Of a stretch of 64,000 nt of DNA, positions 44,001 through 54,358 are shown in pieces (position 1 is the stretch's first letter; every line of letters starts with the position of its first letter). This stretch comes from Aedes albopictus (taxonomy: Eukaryota; Arthropoda; Insecta; Diptera; Culicidae). Below the pieces are notes generated by a model. That model did not search any database, was not told where the DNA came from, and saw only the letters and a program-made list of their open reading frames with translations. The stretch covers positions 20,217,440 to 20,281,439 of the forward strand of contig NC_085138.1 of assembly GCF_035046485.1 (NCBI RefSeq), written 5' to 3'. Both the position numbers and the translations under genes were made by a program.

Positions 44001-44500
44001 NNNNNNNNNNNNNNNNNNNNNNNNNNNNNNNNNNNNNNNNNNNNNNNNNNNNNNNNNNNNNNNNNNNNNNNNNNNNNNNNNNNNNNNNNNNNNNNNNNNN
44101 NNNNNNNNNNNNNNNNNNNNNNNNNNNNNNNNNNNNNNNNNNNNNNNNNNNNNNNNNNNNNNNNNNNNNNNNNNNNNNNNNNNNNNNNNNNNNNNNNNNN
44201 NNNNNNNNNNNNNNNNNNNNNNNNNNNNNNNNNNNNNNNNNNNNNNNNNNNNNNNNNNNNNNNNNNNNNNNNNNNNNNNNNNNNNNNNNNNNNNNNNNNN
44301 NNNNNNNNNNNNNNNNNNNNNNNNNNNNNNNNNNNNNNNNNNNNNNNNNNNNNNNNNNNNNNNNNNNNNNNNNNNNNNNNNNNNNNNNNNNNNNNNNNNN
44401 NNNNNNNNNNNNNNNNNNNNNNNNNNNNNNNNNNNNNNNNNNNNNNNNNNNNNNNNNNNNNNNNNNNNNNNNNNNNNNNNNNNNNNNNNNNNNNNNNNNN
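44001..44500. other. Assembly gap, 500 N
   Basis: Exactly 500 N. Together with the first gap it delimits a piece of exactly 25,000 bp (19001-44000). Confidence 0.99.
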
Positions 44501-44528
44501 CGAACGTCGCATCGATTTGCTGTCTTTA

Positions 44529-45076
44529 CCCAAGTAACCACAGTGCTGAAGCCTTATTACATGCAGATATACGGTGTATTTAGTGTAATCATTACTTTAC
44601 ATGCAAACTTAAGGTTGATTTAAAGTGGAAGTGGGCAATTATAGAATCAAATTCCCAAGTAACCACACTGTTAAAGCTGTACGTATTGCATATATAAAGC
44701 GCATATATTGGCATGCACTGCCCTACATTAACCATTAAAGTTGAATTAAAGTGGCAAGTGGCGCCACTATTGCTGACTTACGATTATACTGGTATAATCG
44801 TAATTCAACAATAGTGGCGCCACTTCCCACTTTAATTCAACTTTATTGGTTTATATAGAGTAATGCATGTCAATATTTGTACGTTATTTATGCAATACGT
44901 ACAGCTTCAACAGCGTGGTTACTTGGGTTAGGATTGTACTGGTATAATCTTGAAGCAGTCGCATAATTGCCCATTTCCACTTTAAATCAACTTTAAGTTT
45001 GCATGTAAAGTAATGATTGCTCTAAGTACACCGTATATCTGCATGCAATAAGGCTTCAGCACCGTGGTTACTTGGG
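44529..45076. mobile_element. Fold-back MITE, family A, copy 3, carrying a family C insertion
   Basis: CCCAAGTAACCACAGTGCTG to CCGTGGTTACTTGGG with TA outside both ends. Its centre is split at 44653 by family C (44654-44927). Its two arms continue on either side (AGAATCAAATT, then TTAGGATTGTACTGG). Confidence 0.92.
44654..44927. mobile_element. Fold-back MITE, family C, copy 1
   Basis: CCCAAGTAACCACACTGTTA to ACAGCGTGGTTACTTGGG, palindromic around ATTATACTGGTATAAT. TT flanks both sides (2-bp duplication) within family A. It shares 13 terminal bases with family A but has a different interior (AGTGGCGCCACTATTG). Confidence 0.92.
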
Positions 45077-46103
45077 TAGAGCAGAGGTCTGATTCCTAGT
45101 GAAGTTACCGTCAAACGGGGTTACTTGCAACAGCGGTGTAACTTGCAACACGATGACATACACTAAATGTGAAGCATTTTCTAATAATAATAAAAACTAG
45201 TATGCCCTACTATTTCGGTTATAGAGATTATATGTATCAAAGATCGATTTAGTATAAAAATTAGCTTTGTTTTTTTGTTTATGGTTTAGCTACACTGTTA
45301 AAACGGATTGCTCATTTTATGCCATAAAAACAAGTATGAAAATCGTGCTTGACCTCTCCCTTATGGTAAGTGCGATAAGTCTGATGACCTTCCTTGCAGT
45401 TAGGGTACCTAATAGTAAGCTTAGCTAAACGATAAAAGTTTGATAAACTTATCGACTAAGTAATGCAAAAAATCATTATTATATTCGACAACCACTATGG
45501 GGTAACTTGCAACAGTTGAATTTGACGAAACCTTCTATTATTTATCTTCATTTCACGATATACATGACAGAAATAACCGAAATGGATCATTTATTGATTA
45601 CGTAACGCATTCATTTTCAAATGACAATTCATTTTTTATATTTTTTTGCACGTGACATTCAAACATTGTTAGGAAATACCACATTTTAAAGTTTCATTCA
45701 TGTTTCATCATGTTAAAAGTTCATTTTTTGTTTATGAACGCTGTAAAGCAATCACCAATATCAATTCTGAGCCTAGATGGAGTAAATTGTATCAGTTTAA
45801 TACCCAAATTAGCGAGTTTGACATTAACAAAGTAGAATAGGTGTATTTCAATCATGTTAATTTAGCTGAAATTGCCAAACACCACTTCAAACTGAAAATT
45901 ACTTGAAGATGACTCACTCTTCCTTTTCAAGAAATGACAATAATCATTGTTGACATTTTGTAATGAGTGCTAAGTCACGAAAATCATATATATTGTCTGT
46001 TTGAGGGACGTGAGACCTGTTGCTAAACGATATACTCTCGCTTGCAATAACTATCAAACCTTTCATGAGAAATTATATGTCAATTGGTTAGTGTACATCT
46101 TTT

Positions 46104-47316
46104 TTTTTTTTCTATGGCGTTTATTTAAAGGCTCGATTGTTTACTTAGAAACTTTACGGAGCCGAACTCTAATGAATTGTAACAAATTTTTGTCATTACA
46201 TTCAAATGCAAATTAAGATAATCAATAGAGACTTTTTCGAGCACATAGCTTCTTTGGGCGCGAATGTTCCTTCGACCCTGTTGAAGCAAATTGAGCTCGA
46301 CGTTGTGATGCTTGTTGCTTTACCATCGCTTCGGTGATCGCGTGAGCCACTTCCTTCAGTGTCTCTATGCCTTCTTTCCTACGTTTTTCCTTCTCTAGCT
46401 CGAGTTGATTCCTGGATTCTTCTGTTTGTTGTTCTTCCGCGTCTGTCGATTCCGTCATTTCTTCAATAATTTCGTCCTCAGTAAGTTCGATGACTTCCGA
46501 GATATCGACCGATTTCTGCTCTGTTGTCACAATTCCTTCTCCCGAAAGAACTGCAGCATACGATCCGGGTTGCTGTTGTTTCCGTGGCTGACGCTGCGGG
46601 CAGGAGTTCTTCCGATGTCCCACGGCATGGCAAAGAAAGCAGGTATCTTTGAGACCGTCGTAGAAAACGTGTCCTCTACGTTTACCGACCTCAATTGCCG
46701 GTGGGATTTCCTTGTTCAGCTCGATGTACACACCGCGCACACCCGTGTACATATGTCCCAGTCCTAGATCAGCGGGAAACTTTTCTCGGACTAACCGTTC
46801 CACCTTCCCATATTCGCTTATCGCAAGCGATAATTTCTCGTCGCTTACCTCCGGTGGCAAGTCGAACACACGAACATAACGTAGTGTGCTGCCCGCGATC
46901 GACATTCGTACCTCCACAGCCGTTCCGTTGGTGTACAGAAATCTCCTCGGTTCTGCATTTTTCTTGAGAGATCCGATCATTGCCTCCCGAGACACAAATT
47001 TTACAAACAGGGAACGATCATGCGCAGTCCTGTATGCAGTTTCAATGAGCAATAGATCCTCCTCCAACTGCTTCACGAAATTAGCAATTTCAGACCATGA
47101 TGGTCTGGGGCTCGCTGGTGGGAAGCGAAATTGCACCGTATTTACAATTTCATCCATTTCATCCATTGTTCACGTCGTCGAGCGAGCACCACCGACAAAC
47201 AACGATAAAGCAATAAAGCGCGCGCGATCAAAGCCTACTGATGAAGATACACCGTCGTCCCGACAATAGCGCACATCTGCGTACGTCTGTGCTTGCCGAA
47301 TGCAGAAACAAAACTC
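46104..47316 (-). mobile_element. ORF1-only (gag-only) retroposon
   Basis: A 1.2-kb insertion with a 5' UTR of about 150 bp (47316-47167), one intact 314-codon ORF, a 3' UTR with AAATAAACG near 46127, and an A-run at 46101-46112. It is flanked by the 14-bp duplication AGTGTACATCTTTT (46090-46103 and 47317-47330). There is no endonuclease or RT. It is therefore a non-autonomous half-element mobilised in trans, or a retrocopy of a gag-like mRNA. Confidence 0.85.
46222..47166 (-). CDS. Gag-like ORF1 protein with one CCHC knuckle
   Basis: 314 residues from ATG at 47166 (context GAACAATGG). The N-terminal half is a probable RRM-like fold (LRYVRVFDLPPEVSDEKLSL, GKVERLVREKFPADLGLG). Next come a CCHC zinc knuckle CFLCHAVGHRKNSC, an acidic stretch (ELTEDEIIEEMTESTDAEEQ), a Glu/Lys-rich helical segment and a basic tail (KEHSRPKKLCARKSLY). 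This is the ORF1 architecture of mosquito non-LTR elements. It should bind RNA and form RNPs. The absence of any lesion implies recent insertion or selection. A domesticated gag-like gene with retrocopies is an alternative. Confidence 0.8.
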   Translation of the reverse strand: MDEMDEIVNTVQFRFPPASPRPSWSEIANFVKQLEEDLLLIETAYRTAHDRSLFVKFVSREAMIGSLKKNAEPRRFLYTNGTAVEVRMSIAGSTLRYVRVFDLPPEVSDEKLSLAISEYGKVERLVREKFPADLGLGHMYTGVRGVYIELNKEIPPAIEVGKRRGHVFYDGLKDTCFLCHAVGHRKNSCPQRQPRKQQQPGSYAAVLSGEGIVTTEQKSVDISEVIELTEDEIIEEMTESTDAEEQQTEESRNQLELEKEKRRKEGIETLKEVAHAITEAMVKQQASQRRAQFASTGSKEHSRPKKLCARKSLY

Positions 47317-47750
47317 AGTGTACATCTTTTCATGGTATGTTTCATGCATAATATCAAAAATTTACAATACGACTAAATACTAGAATGTTAGTGCTGTTTA
47401 ATGATAGCTAACTTAGCTTCATGTCCTATGTTGCAAGTTACCCCACAGATGGGGAAACTTGCAACAAGCATGTATTTCGCACCTCCTGATTAGGTGGCAA
47501 CGTATTTTGGTAAACCAAGTGCTGCATAGTATTCTACTCGGGGTAATTAGCGTACACGATGCTTCACAGGATGTTTCAATTGCTTAGATTTTCAATGATA
47601 TTGCTTCAATGTCGAAAAGTGTTGCAAGTTACCCCATTTGACGGTACCTACAGAAATCATTCGTCGACTTATTTTTAGGGATCTAGGGGTGACTCCTAGC
47701 GATTTTTTTTTGCAGGAGTAAAATTTCCCTATAGTAAATCGTATGAAAAA

Positions 47751-48281
47751 CCACAGACAAACAGACGTAACACTCTGATAATTCCCATCGTACACCGCCC
47801 AAGTAACCACGCTGTTGAAGCTGTACGTATTGCATAAATAACGTACAAATATTGACATGCATTACTCTATATAAACCAATAAAGTTGAATTAAAGTGGGA
47901 AGTGGCGCCACTATTGTTGAATTACGATTATACCAGTATAATCGTAAGTCAGCAATAGTGGCGCCACTTGCCACTTTAATTCAACTTTAATGGTTAATGT
48001 AGGGCAGTGCATGCCAATATATGCGCTTTATATATGCAATACGTACAGCTTTAACAGTGTGGTTACTTGGGCGATTTAACGGTCTTTTTCAAAATTTCAT
48101 AGTTGGCCAACTGCCCAACCGTGGCGTCCGCATAGTTTTTGTTCGAGTTTGACGTTTGCTCACTACCGCCACCTAGTTGGTGGTCGGCCAAACATAGCCC
48201 TTTTAGCATTGGGCGAATATGTTTCCGTGACTATGATTTGAATCAAAAAATGTTCGAAGTGTTACGTCTGTTTGTCTGTGG
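47751..48281. mobile_element. MITE with CCACAGACAAACAGACG ends, carrying family C copy 2
   Basis: Left CCACAGACAAACAGACGTAA, right TTACGTCTGTTTGTCTGTGG. AAAAA lies outside both ends, a possible 5-bp duplication. The net length is about 258 bp once the family C insertion is removed. Confidence 0.85.
47799..48071. mobile_element. Fold-back MITE, family C, copy 2
   Basis: CCCAAGTAACCACGCTGTTG to CAGTGTGGTTACTTGGG. CG stands on both sides (47797-47798 and 48072-48073), so the 2-bp target is not TA. Nearly identical to copy 3 at 50995. Confidence 0.93.
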
Positions 48282-48357
48282 AAAAACTAAGAATGGCGGG
48301 CGCTAAAATATAGTTTTTCCGATCGATCTAAAATTTTGCACAGTTGATATGGGACCA

Positions 48358-49061
48358 CCCTGATAAAAAAGATCATAGAGATACAACAGAATGTATTCCC
48401 AAGTAACCACGGTGCTGAAGCTTTATTGCATGTAGATATACGGTGTACTTAGAGCAATCATTACTTTACATGCAAACTTAAAGTTGATTTAAAGTGGAAA
48501 TGGGCAATTATGCGACTGCTTCACGATTATACCAGTATAATCTTAATTTGATTCTATAATTGCCCACTTCCACTTTAAATCAACCTTAAGTTTGCATGTA
48601 AAGTAATGATTGCACTAAATACACCGTATATCTGCATGCAATAAGGCTTCATCGACGTGGTTACTTGGGTTGTTACAATACGCTGAAATGAATGGTAGTT
48701 TCCATTAATTCAATTGTTTAAAACGATAGAGTAACAACAGACTCTATTGTTTTCCACCATAGCATGTATTGTAAATGTCACTTTTACAATAGAAAATGGG
48801 GGTTGTTATGTATTTTTACCATAAAAAAAATCCAAATTTTCTGGAGCAAATTGAGTCAACTACCATACAATTTATAGTGTTTTTATTATTGAAATCTCTA
48901 GTGCCATAGATTTTATTGTTCACGTATTGTAGTTTCAGTAGAGCATTTTCAGCAGGAAAATAAGTACACAATATAATTTGATGTTGAACAGTCAAATTTA
49001 TCACCATTTATCACTATTTAATGGTAGTTTATGGTGATTCTATTGGAAATTTTTATCAGGG
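48358..49061. mobile_element. MITE, family B, copy 2, carrying family A copy 4
   Basis: CCCTGATAAAAAAGATCATA to TTTTTATCAGGG. CA stands on both sides (48356-48357 and 49062-49063). The family A element at 48398-48669 interrupts it. Family B copy 1 at 4308-4758 shows the uninterrupted sequence at that point. Confidence 0.9.
48398..48669. mobile_element. Fold-back MITE, family A, copy 4
   Basis: CCCAAGTAACCACGGTGCTG to CGTGGTTACTTGGG. TT flanks both sides, where the uninterrupted family B has a single TT (GTATTGTTAC). Palindromic around ATTATACCAGTATAAT. Confidence 0.93.
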
Positions 49062-49144
49062 CAAAGCGGAACTCAAAAAGTATACAGGAACTTGAGTTTT
49101 TCCATTTTTTTGTATTTTCCCATATAAACCGTGTGCCAGGCTAA

Positions 49145-49178
49145 TACGTACAGCATCAAGAGCATGGTTACTTGGGTA
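49145..49178. repeat. Solo terminal fragment of a family C-type MITE
   Basis: TACGTACAGCATCAAGAGCA is followed by TGGTTACTTGGG; only one end is present. The rest of 49180-49940 is AT-rich and shows nothing else I can name. Confidence 0.6.
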
Positions 49179-49942
49179 GTGGGGACCGAGGTGGGGACAG
49201 TCTAATTTAACGCAAGAGAGAGACGAACCAGCCAAAGACAAATCAATTAACGCAATAAAATTTCCTGCACTGAGAAACCAAACTACTCTTTAAAGGGTAG
49301 AAATCCCGAATAGATTTTTACAATTCATGGTATCGTGTATATTATAAGCTTTCTATTCACTGAATAATACTTATTCAAGTAATGATTGCGCTATGATCAG
49401 ATGATTTAAACTATAAAAATTGTACGTTTCAATACTGTTCATATATCATAGAACAAATGATTATTACACAGTCAATGATAATTATATAATTTTGAATGAT
49501 TCGGATTGCGCAAATTGATGGCTATGTGTACAAAGTTTGGGTTGTACGGATGCAGAGGAGTTGTAGAATCCTTCATAATGAAGTCATCATCAGGTCATAA
49601 TAATTAATGTACACTAAGCGCATGGTATTTAGTGATTATGGAAACTGCACAACGTGCTGTAATTCGATCACTCCGCAGCATATTTTGCCGCCACTCTGTG
49701 TATCGGCTACTGACTGGTAACCTTGCTGGTAACTAACTTTTCGCACTGCAATGGTGCATTCCTGACTGTTTTCGGGTCATCACCTAAGTAATCGAATAAC
49801 GTACCTTTCATGAAACAACAAAGTGTGCGGCGACCCGCATTGAGGCCCAAGACGAAAGTTCCTTCATGTCGTTTTCTGTATATACTTCGACGCTTCGACT
49901 TTTAAATCTCACAAAACTGCCTTCTAAACACTCGCGAGCACA

Positions 49943-50131
49943 ATGTCGATATGGTGCAACAAGAAAAGCACTCGCGAGAAAAAAAACAAAGTCACCATTC
50001 CAGCAGCAGCCAAGTTCGATTCCCAACTGTGTAACAAAAAAACATCCAGCAGCACCAAAATAAACACAACAGATGACGTCACGAACTTTGACAGCAAATG
50101 GATCTGCAGGGGTGTAACATTTTTTAAGTCG
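49943..50131 (+). CDS. Candidate first coding exon, unknown protein
   Basis: ATG in good insect context (GAGCACAATGTCG), 63 codons, then donor TCG|GTAAGG at 50131/50132 in phase 0. The peptide is Lys/Ser/Thr-rich (MSIWCNKKSTREKKNKV) and ends FDSKWICRGVTFFKS, which faintly recalls the first strand of a PTB domain. The sequence is not repetitive here. No following exon is recognisable in the window, so this may be chance. Without splicing, the frame would run to 50215. Confidence 0.35.
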
Positions 50132-50994
50132 GTAAGGCAGAACTGTGAAATATTTCAGTTTTTGTTTCATTATTCAGTGTATCATAAAATCAATGATAAA
50201 GTGATTATAGCGTGAATAATTTGATGAAAATTTTGTTCGTGATAATAGCCGTTTTTGAATGGTAACGATACTTAACAACCCATTCGGTCTATCATTCAAA
50301 ATCCGGATATGATTCCTGTTATCATTAATATCATTCATATAATCATCGGTTTATGATCCATTTTATGATTCCACGAATATTGCTAATTTAGAGAAAACTT
50401 TCCTTTTTACGGTAGAACAAAAAGCTACCGCAGCTGTCAGACTACTGATTTTCACTGAAGTATCATCGATCTACCCTAGCGAGCCCTAGCGATGCCTTGG
50501 ATAGCCTTGGATACGACGCCGATGATCATTGTTTGTTGTTGGTTTTCAGTTCAATTCACCTTGCAAGCATGCTTTGATTTGGCCTTCAGTTTCAATGAAA
50601 GGATGATTTTCAAGCCTGCGGTAGGACTTTGACAGCTGCGGTAGAACTCGGCGGCTACCGCAGAGTGGAAATTTTTCTAAAAATCCGCAATAATCAGAAA
50701 ATGATTGACTGTATCGCCGTCGTATGATATCATTTTATTCGGGATGTACTCTCTTTGAGAGTAACTAGGTGAACCAGGCCCCTGGCATGAATGAAATTTA
50801 TCGTAGCCAACATCTAACTGCCTTATACTCATTTTCGTGCAAATTAAAACGAGCGTGTAATCAACAAACGCAGCTTTTGTTTGATGTTGTGAGCCACAAA
50901 CGAAATCACATTCACAATGCGTGTTTGTTGGGTTGCTTTATTCAACTAATCGTATGCTCCTCTTACCGTACATTAATATTAAAGCGAGTTTGAA
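50132..50994. other. No recognised gene
   Basis: AT-rich sequence with a few GGTAG-AACTC / GCTACCGCAG echoes (about 50425 and 50640-50660) that look like a degenerate inverted repeat. Nothing coding is supported. Confidence 0.35.
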
Positions 50995-51268
50995 CCCAAG
51001 TAACCACGCTGTTGAAGCTGTACGTATTGCATAAATAACGTACAAATATTGACATGCATTACTCTATATAAACCAATAAAGTTGAATTAAAGTGGGAAGT
51101 GGCGCCACTATTGTTGAATTACGATTATACCAGTATAATCGTAAGTCAGCAATAGTGGCGCCACTTGCCACTTTAATTCAACTTTAATGGTTAATGTAGG
51201 GCAGTGCATGCCAATATATGCGCTTTATATATGCAATACGTACAGCTTTAACAGTGTGGTTACTTGGG
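50995..51268. mobile_element. Fold-back MITE, family C, copy 3
   Basis: CCCAAGTAACCACGCTGTTG to CAGTGTGGTTACTTGGG, with AA on both sides (50993-50994 and 51269-51270). The interior is nearly identical to copy 2, indicating recent amplification. Confidence 0.93.
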
Positions 51269-51681
51269 AAGTGTTTTGTGCTCATAAGCGGTGGAAAAAA
51301 TGATTCCAAAAACTGATCAACAAACTAAACTAACGTTAAACAAAAAATTGTTGTTGTTTTCGCATTTGACAGTGGGCGCTATTTATTAGCGCCCAGGACA
51401 TCCTGTCTACCATGATTCCAATGCATTGATATGGGCCGTGTCAGGGGCCTGAGGTGAACTCATAAAAAGAGTAAAAGGCCTGTACTCTTTAAAGAGTACA
51501 GGCCTCGTACGTCAAACCAACGGATAATTTTTACCCTTTTTTCCAAATCGAAACGCATAGAAAAAAGGGTAAATTTCACTCTTTTTTCATTTTTGTAGAA
51601 ACTTCTCTTGAATTTAGTTTTTGAAGAACTAATAAACAAGAAACAACGAGAACATACAATTATGTAAAAAATATAATTTTA

Positions 51682-51991
51682 TTAATCAACAAATCTCTTG
51701 TCTAGTGATTTTACTGTAAAGTTCCGCCCGATGCCATGACGCTGCAACATGAGGTGATGAAATCCTTCGAGGTAGAATGCAATGGCCGGAAGGAATACTT
51801 CTCGCCAACCTGGAGAGTAATTTGACGAGATGCTTCGCTCTGAAACATCCTGAAACAGGTGTCTGGAACTTTCCTTCTGTGCTCGAGATCTGGTCCCCTT
51901 ATGCCTTGCATGCAGAAAAATCCTCGAAAGTATAGGTTTCTCGTCTTCTCCAGTCTTTTGGATATTCAATCCACTATCTGACGAGATCCCT
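51682..51991 (-). CDS. Candidate terminal exon, unknown protein
   Basis: On the minus strand the acceptor-like CTCCTTTGCAG precedes 51991. One frame is then open for about 100 codons to TAA at 51684-51682 (ISSDSGLNIQKTGEDEKP..., GWREVFLPAIAFYLEGFHHL, KSLDKRFVD). The stop overlaps an AATAAA signal (GATTAATAAAATT). The other two frames close within 30 bp of the acceptor. No domain is recognised. It could belong to a transposon, since the surroundings are repeat-like. Confidence 0.35.
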
Positions 51992-52940
51992 GCAAAGGAG
52001 TATATAGGGTAACGGTTGAATTTTGGACCCCTAGAGGACATTGGTTTGAATTTAATTCAAAATCAAACAGATTCAGAAGGTATTTACACATAATGATGAT
52101 GTTAGTATGTTCGTAAAAGCCTCCACTGTCCGTTAAAAATACCCACAAGGTCATTTCTGGCTGAAAATTTGATGAAAATAACTGATTTTTGAAGCATCAG
52201 TTTTCACTGTTTTGGACACCCCAATATATTTTGGACCCTCTTCAGTATATATTTTGGACACCCGGTGTTTAAACTCGTTCGAAACTATTTTGGAAGAATT
52301 TGCCGCTTGAATATGCTGGATCACATCCTAATTACTTGATTGACAAAGGCTGATTAGACGAACTTTGCGAATTTAATGCGCAAGAATGATAAACGTTTTT
52401 GTTTACATCTGCAAGTTTCCTCAGCACCGCAACCTCTTTTTGTAAACATGATGCGACACTCGCACGGATGACGAAATTAGCAAAACATAATTTCAAGGCA
52501 AATAAGGATATTTCCAGTGAGGAAATGATTGCTGCCCGTGGAGAGCGATCTTATTTAGCGAATGATTCTAAAAATTTTCGTCATCTCATCATTAAACCTG
52601 TGTAAGTTGTGATAAAAGGACACAGGGGGTCCAAAATATATGGGGGTCCAAATTATATTGGATACCCTAATTAATTAATAATAAACCGTTTGAAAAGCTG
52701 GCAAAATAATATTTCAATGCAAACTTACATTTTAACTGTGTCCATCTTGCCATCTCCTGTTCCTGAGCGCGAGAAAAATATTCTAACACAATTTTCACCC
52801 ATTAATGGGAATGTGCTCGAAACATGCAAAAGAGCAAAAAATACCCTTTATTGAAAATTTTGAAGTACCCTCTTTTTTGACAGTTTCATATATTTGTCGA
52901 AAGAGGGTATTTTTTACTCCTTAAAGAGTAGAGCTGGGTT
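51992..52940. other. Repeat-like spacer with TTTTGGACCCC and ACTCTTTAAAGAGTA motifs
   Basis: GGTCCAAAATATATGGGGGT, at about 52630, and inverse TTTTGGACACCCC, at about 52210, suggest a decayed TIR element. ACTCTTTAAAGAGTAC (51482) and ACTCCTTAAAGAGTAG (52917) may be ends of another. A 68-codon frame (52399-52605) contains TKLAKHNFKANKDISSEEM before a GTAAGTT; its origin is unknown to me. Confidence 0.4.
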
Positions 52941-53142
52941 CGCAGTGTGACATGAATTTCTCCGTGCATCTCATGTTATACCACTTTTGCATGAAAATGA
53001 AATTATACCAGTTGACACCAGCGAAACTGGCAACCGCGTCCAGTTTGACAGTTCCTTTATTTATTTACTGCACGCGTGTGCCAGTTCGGTGCTCCGCGAA
53101 AAAGGTAGTTTTTCGTAAAATTCCGGCAGTAAACGGTCCAAA

Positions 53143-53835
53143 ATGAGGATCGAAACGTGCTACTTCTGCTCCAGCAAGATCTTCCCCGGTCACGGAATGG
53201 TTTTTGTCCGGAATGACTGCAAGGTAGGTGGAAATTTCACAACATTGCTCGGCAGGACCTGGCAGGACGATGTGCCCCTAACCTCAAACTGAACGGGTGT
53301 TGTTTTGTGTTTTTGTTTTTCGCGCACCCAGGTTTTCAGATTTTGCCGTTCGAAATGCCGCCGGGCATTCAACAAGAAGAAGAACCCGAGAAAGATCCGC
53401 TGGACCAAGGCGTACCGCAAGACCAACGGCAAAGAGCTGACCATCGATCCGTCGTTCGAGTTCGAAAAGCGCCGCAACGTTCCGGTCAAATACAACCGGG
53501 AACTGTGGTCCAAGACGATCGACGCCATCAAGAAGATCACAGAAATCAAGGAACGTCGCGAGAGGCATTTCGTCATGGAACGACTGCGGAAGGCACGGGA
53601 CCACGAAATCCACAACGACATCGTGGACGTGCAGAAGAACATCTCGCTGATCCGGTCGCCGGCCGTCGGTCTGAAGGAGCGCCGTGCCAAGGAGGAAGCC
53701 CAGCAATCGGCCCTGCTGATGGACGTGGAAGACGAGGAAGAGGAGATCGAATACGTCGATGCGCGCCAGTTGGAAAAACAGCTGGAGGAATCCGCCGGTC
53801 AGCTGGAAGAGGACGCCGAGATGATGAGGGCGTAA
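53143..53835 (+). CDS. RLP24: Ribosome biogenesis protein RLP24 (RSL24D1 orthologue)
   Basis: Two exons, 53143-53223 and 53332-53835, with a 108-bp GT-AG intron in phase 0, giving about 194 residues. The N-terminus [19 protein letters not shown] plus [12 protein letters not shown] makes the four-cysteine L24e zinc-ribbon. Next come the conserved [13 protein letters not shown] and [18 protein letters not shown], a basic helical middle, and an acidic/Glu-rich tail ([20 protein letters not shown]). RLP24 is a nucleolar placeholder on pre-60S particles, exchanged for RPL24 in the cytoplasm after recruiting the AAA-ATPase Drg1 (known for yeast). Length agrees with insect orthologues. The ATG lies in CCAAAATGAGG, a good context. 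The gene is GC-richer than its transposon surroundings and lies about 520 bp upstream of the GMC gene on the same strand. Confidence 0.97.
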
Positions 53836-54358
53836 GGTGGGACTGCGTGAAGCAGTTCGGGTGGAGACGTTTAGGTATGTAAGGTACGGCGCGTTAAGTT
53901 TAGGTTTTCTTTAGATACTCTATATTTAAAACAGTACGAATGAAGAACTATGCAGGAAAAAGGCAGGTTTGTTGGTTGTATGCATTAGAAGGGAAAGAAA
54001 GCCTGTGTGTGGAGGAGTGTCAATAGACTGCATAATTAGATTAGCAATCCGAGCAACTTGCTGCTCAGCGCTTGGAATAACTACCCAAGGAACAAATGTT
54101 ATAGGTAAGCACAATGGTTCAAAAGTCGTAATAAGGCAGACGTCCCACGAGGAGGTAGGGATAGGAGTTGCTGGGGAGGTTAATGTCCCCAAGGATAGAT
54201 AAATACTGACAGCAAAATCTATTATTTTTGTCTGCATAAACATTCCTTCGAAACCATAGTGCATTGTAACTGCCCTTTCTTGGCACAAAATGCCCTTCAC
54301 GGTCAGTATCAATTACGGCTGTATAGAAGTAGAATCCGCTCTCTATTACGGTTTGATC
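53836..54358 (+). promoter_or_regulatory. Intergenic region between RLP24 and the GMC gene
   Basis: Holds the RLP24 3' UTR and the promoter of the next gene. GGTCAGTATC at 54301-54310 fits the arthropod initiator TCAGT, about 57 bp before the preferred ATG at 54359. No TATA box is obvious. The stretch 53936-54280 has a repeat-like look. Confidence 0.4.

Larger units (their letters stand above)
45105..47648. mobile_element. TIR element with GGGGTAACTTGCAAC subterminal repeats, carrying a retroposon
   Basis: Left TTACCGTCAAACGGGGTTAC, right GTAACTTGCAACACTTTTC in inverse, ending in ACCCCATTTGACGGTA. Further GGGGTAACTTGCAACA copies lie at about 45498 and 47430-47465. The net element length is about 1.3 kb after removing the insertion at 46104-47316. 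No transposase is seen. Confidence 0.75.

Noticed and set aside
49808..50170. 120-codon minus-strand frame
   Set aside because: Cys/Phe-rich, with no domain, and antisense to the better-supported candidate exon at 49943-50131.
53190..53882. Overlapping frames antisense and in alternative phase to RLP24 (166, 140 and 191 codons)
   Set aside because: Shadows of a GC-rich real exon; the RLP24 frame has clear family motifs and a correct intron.
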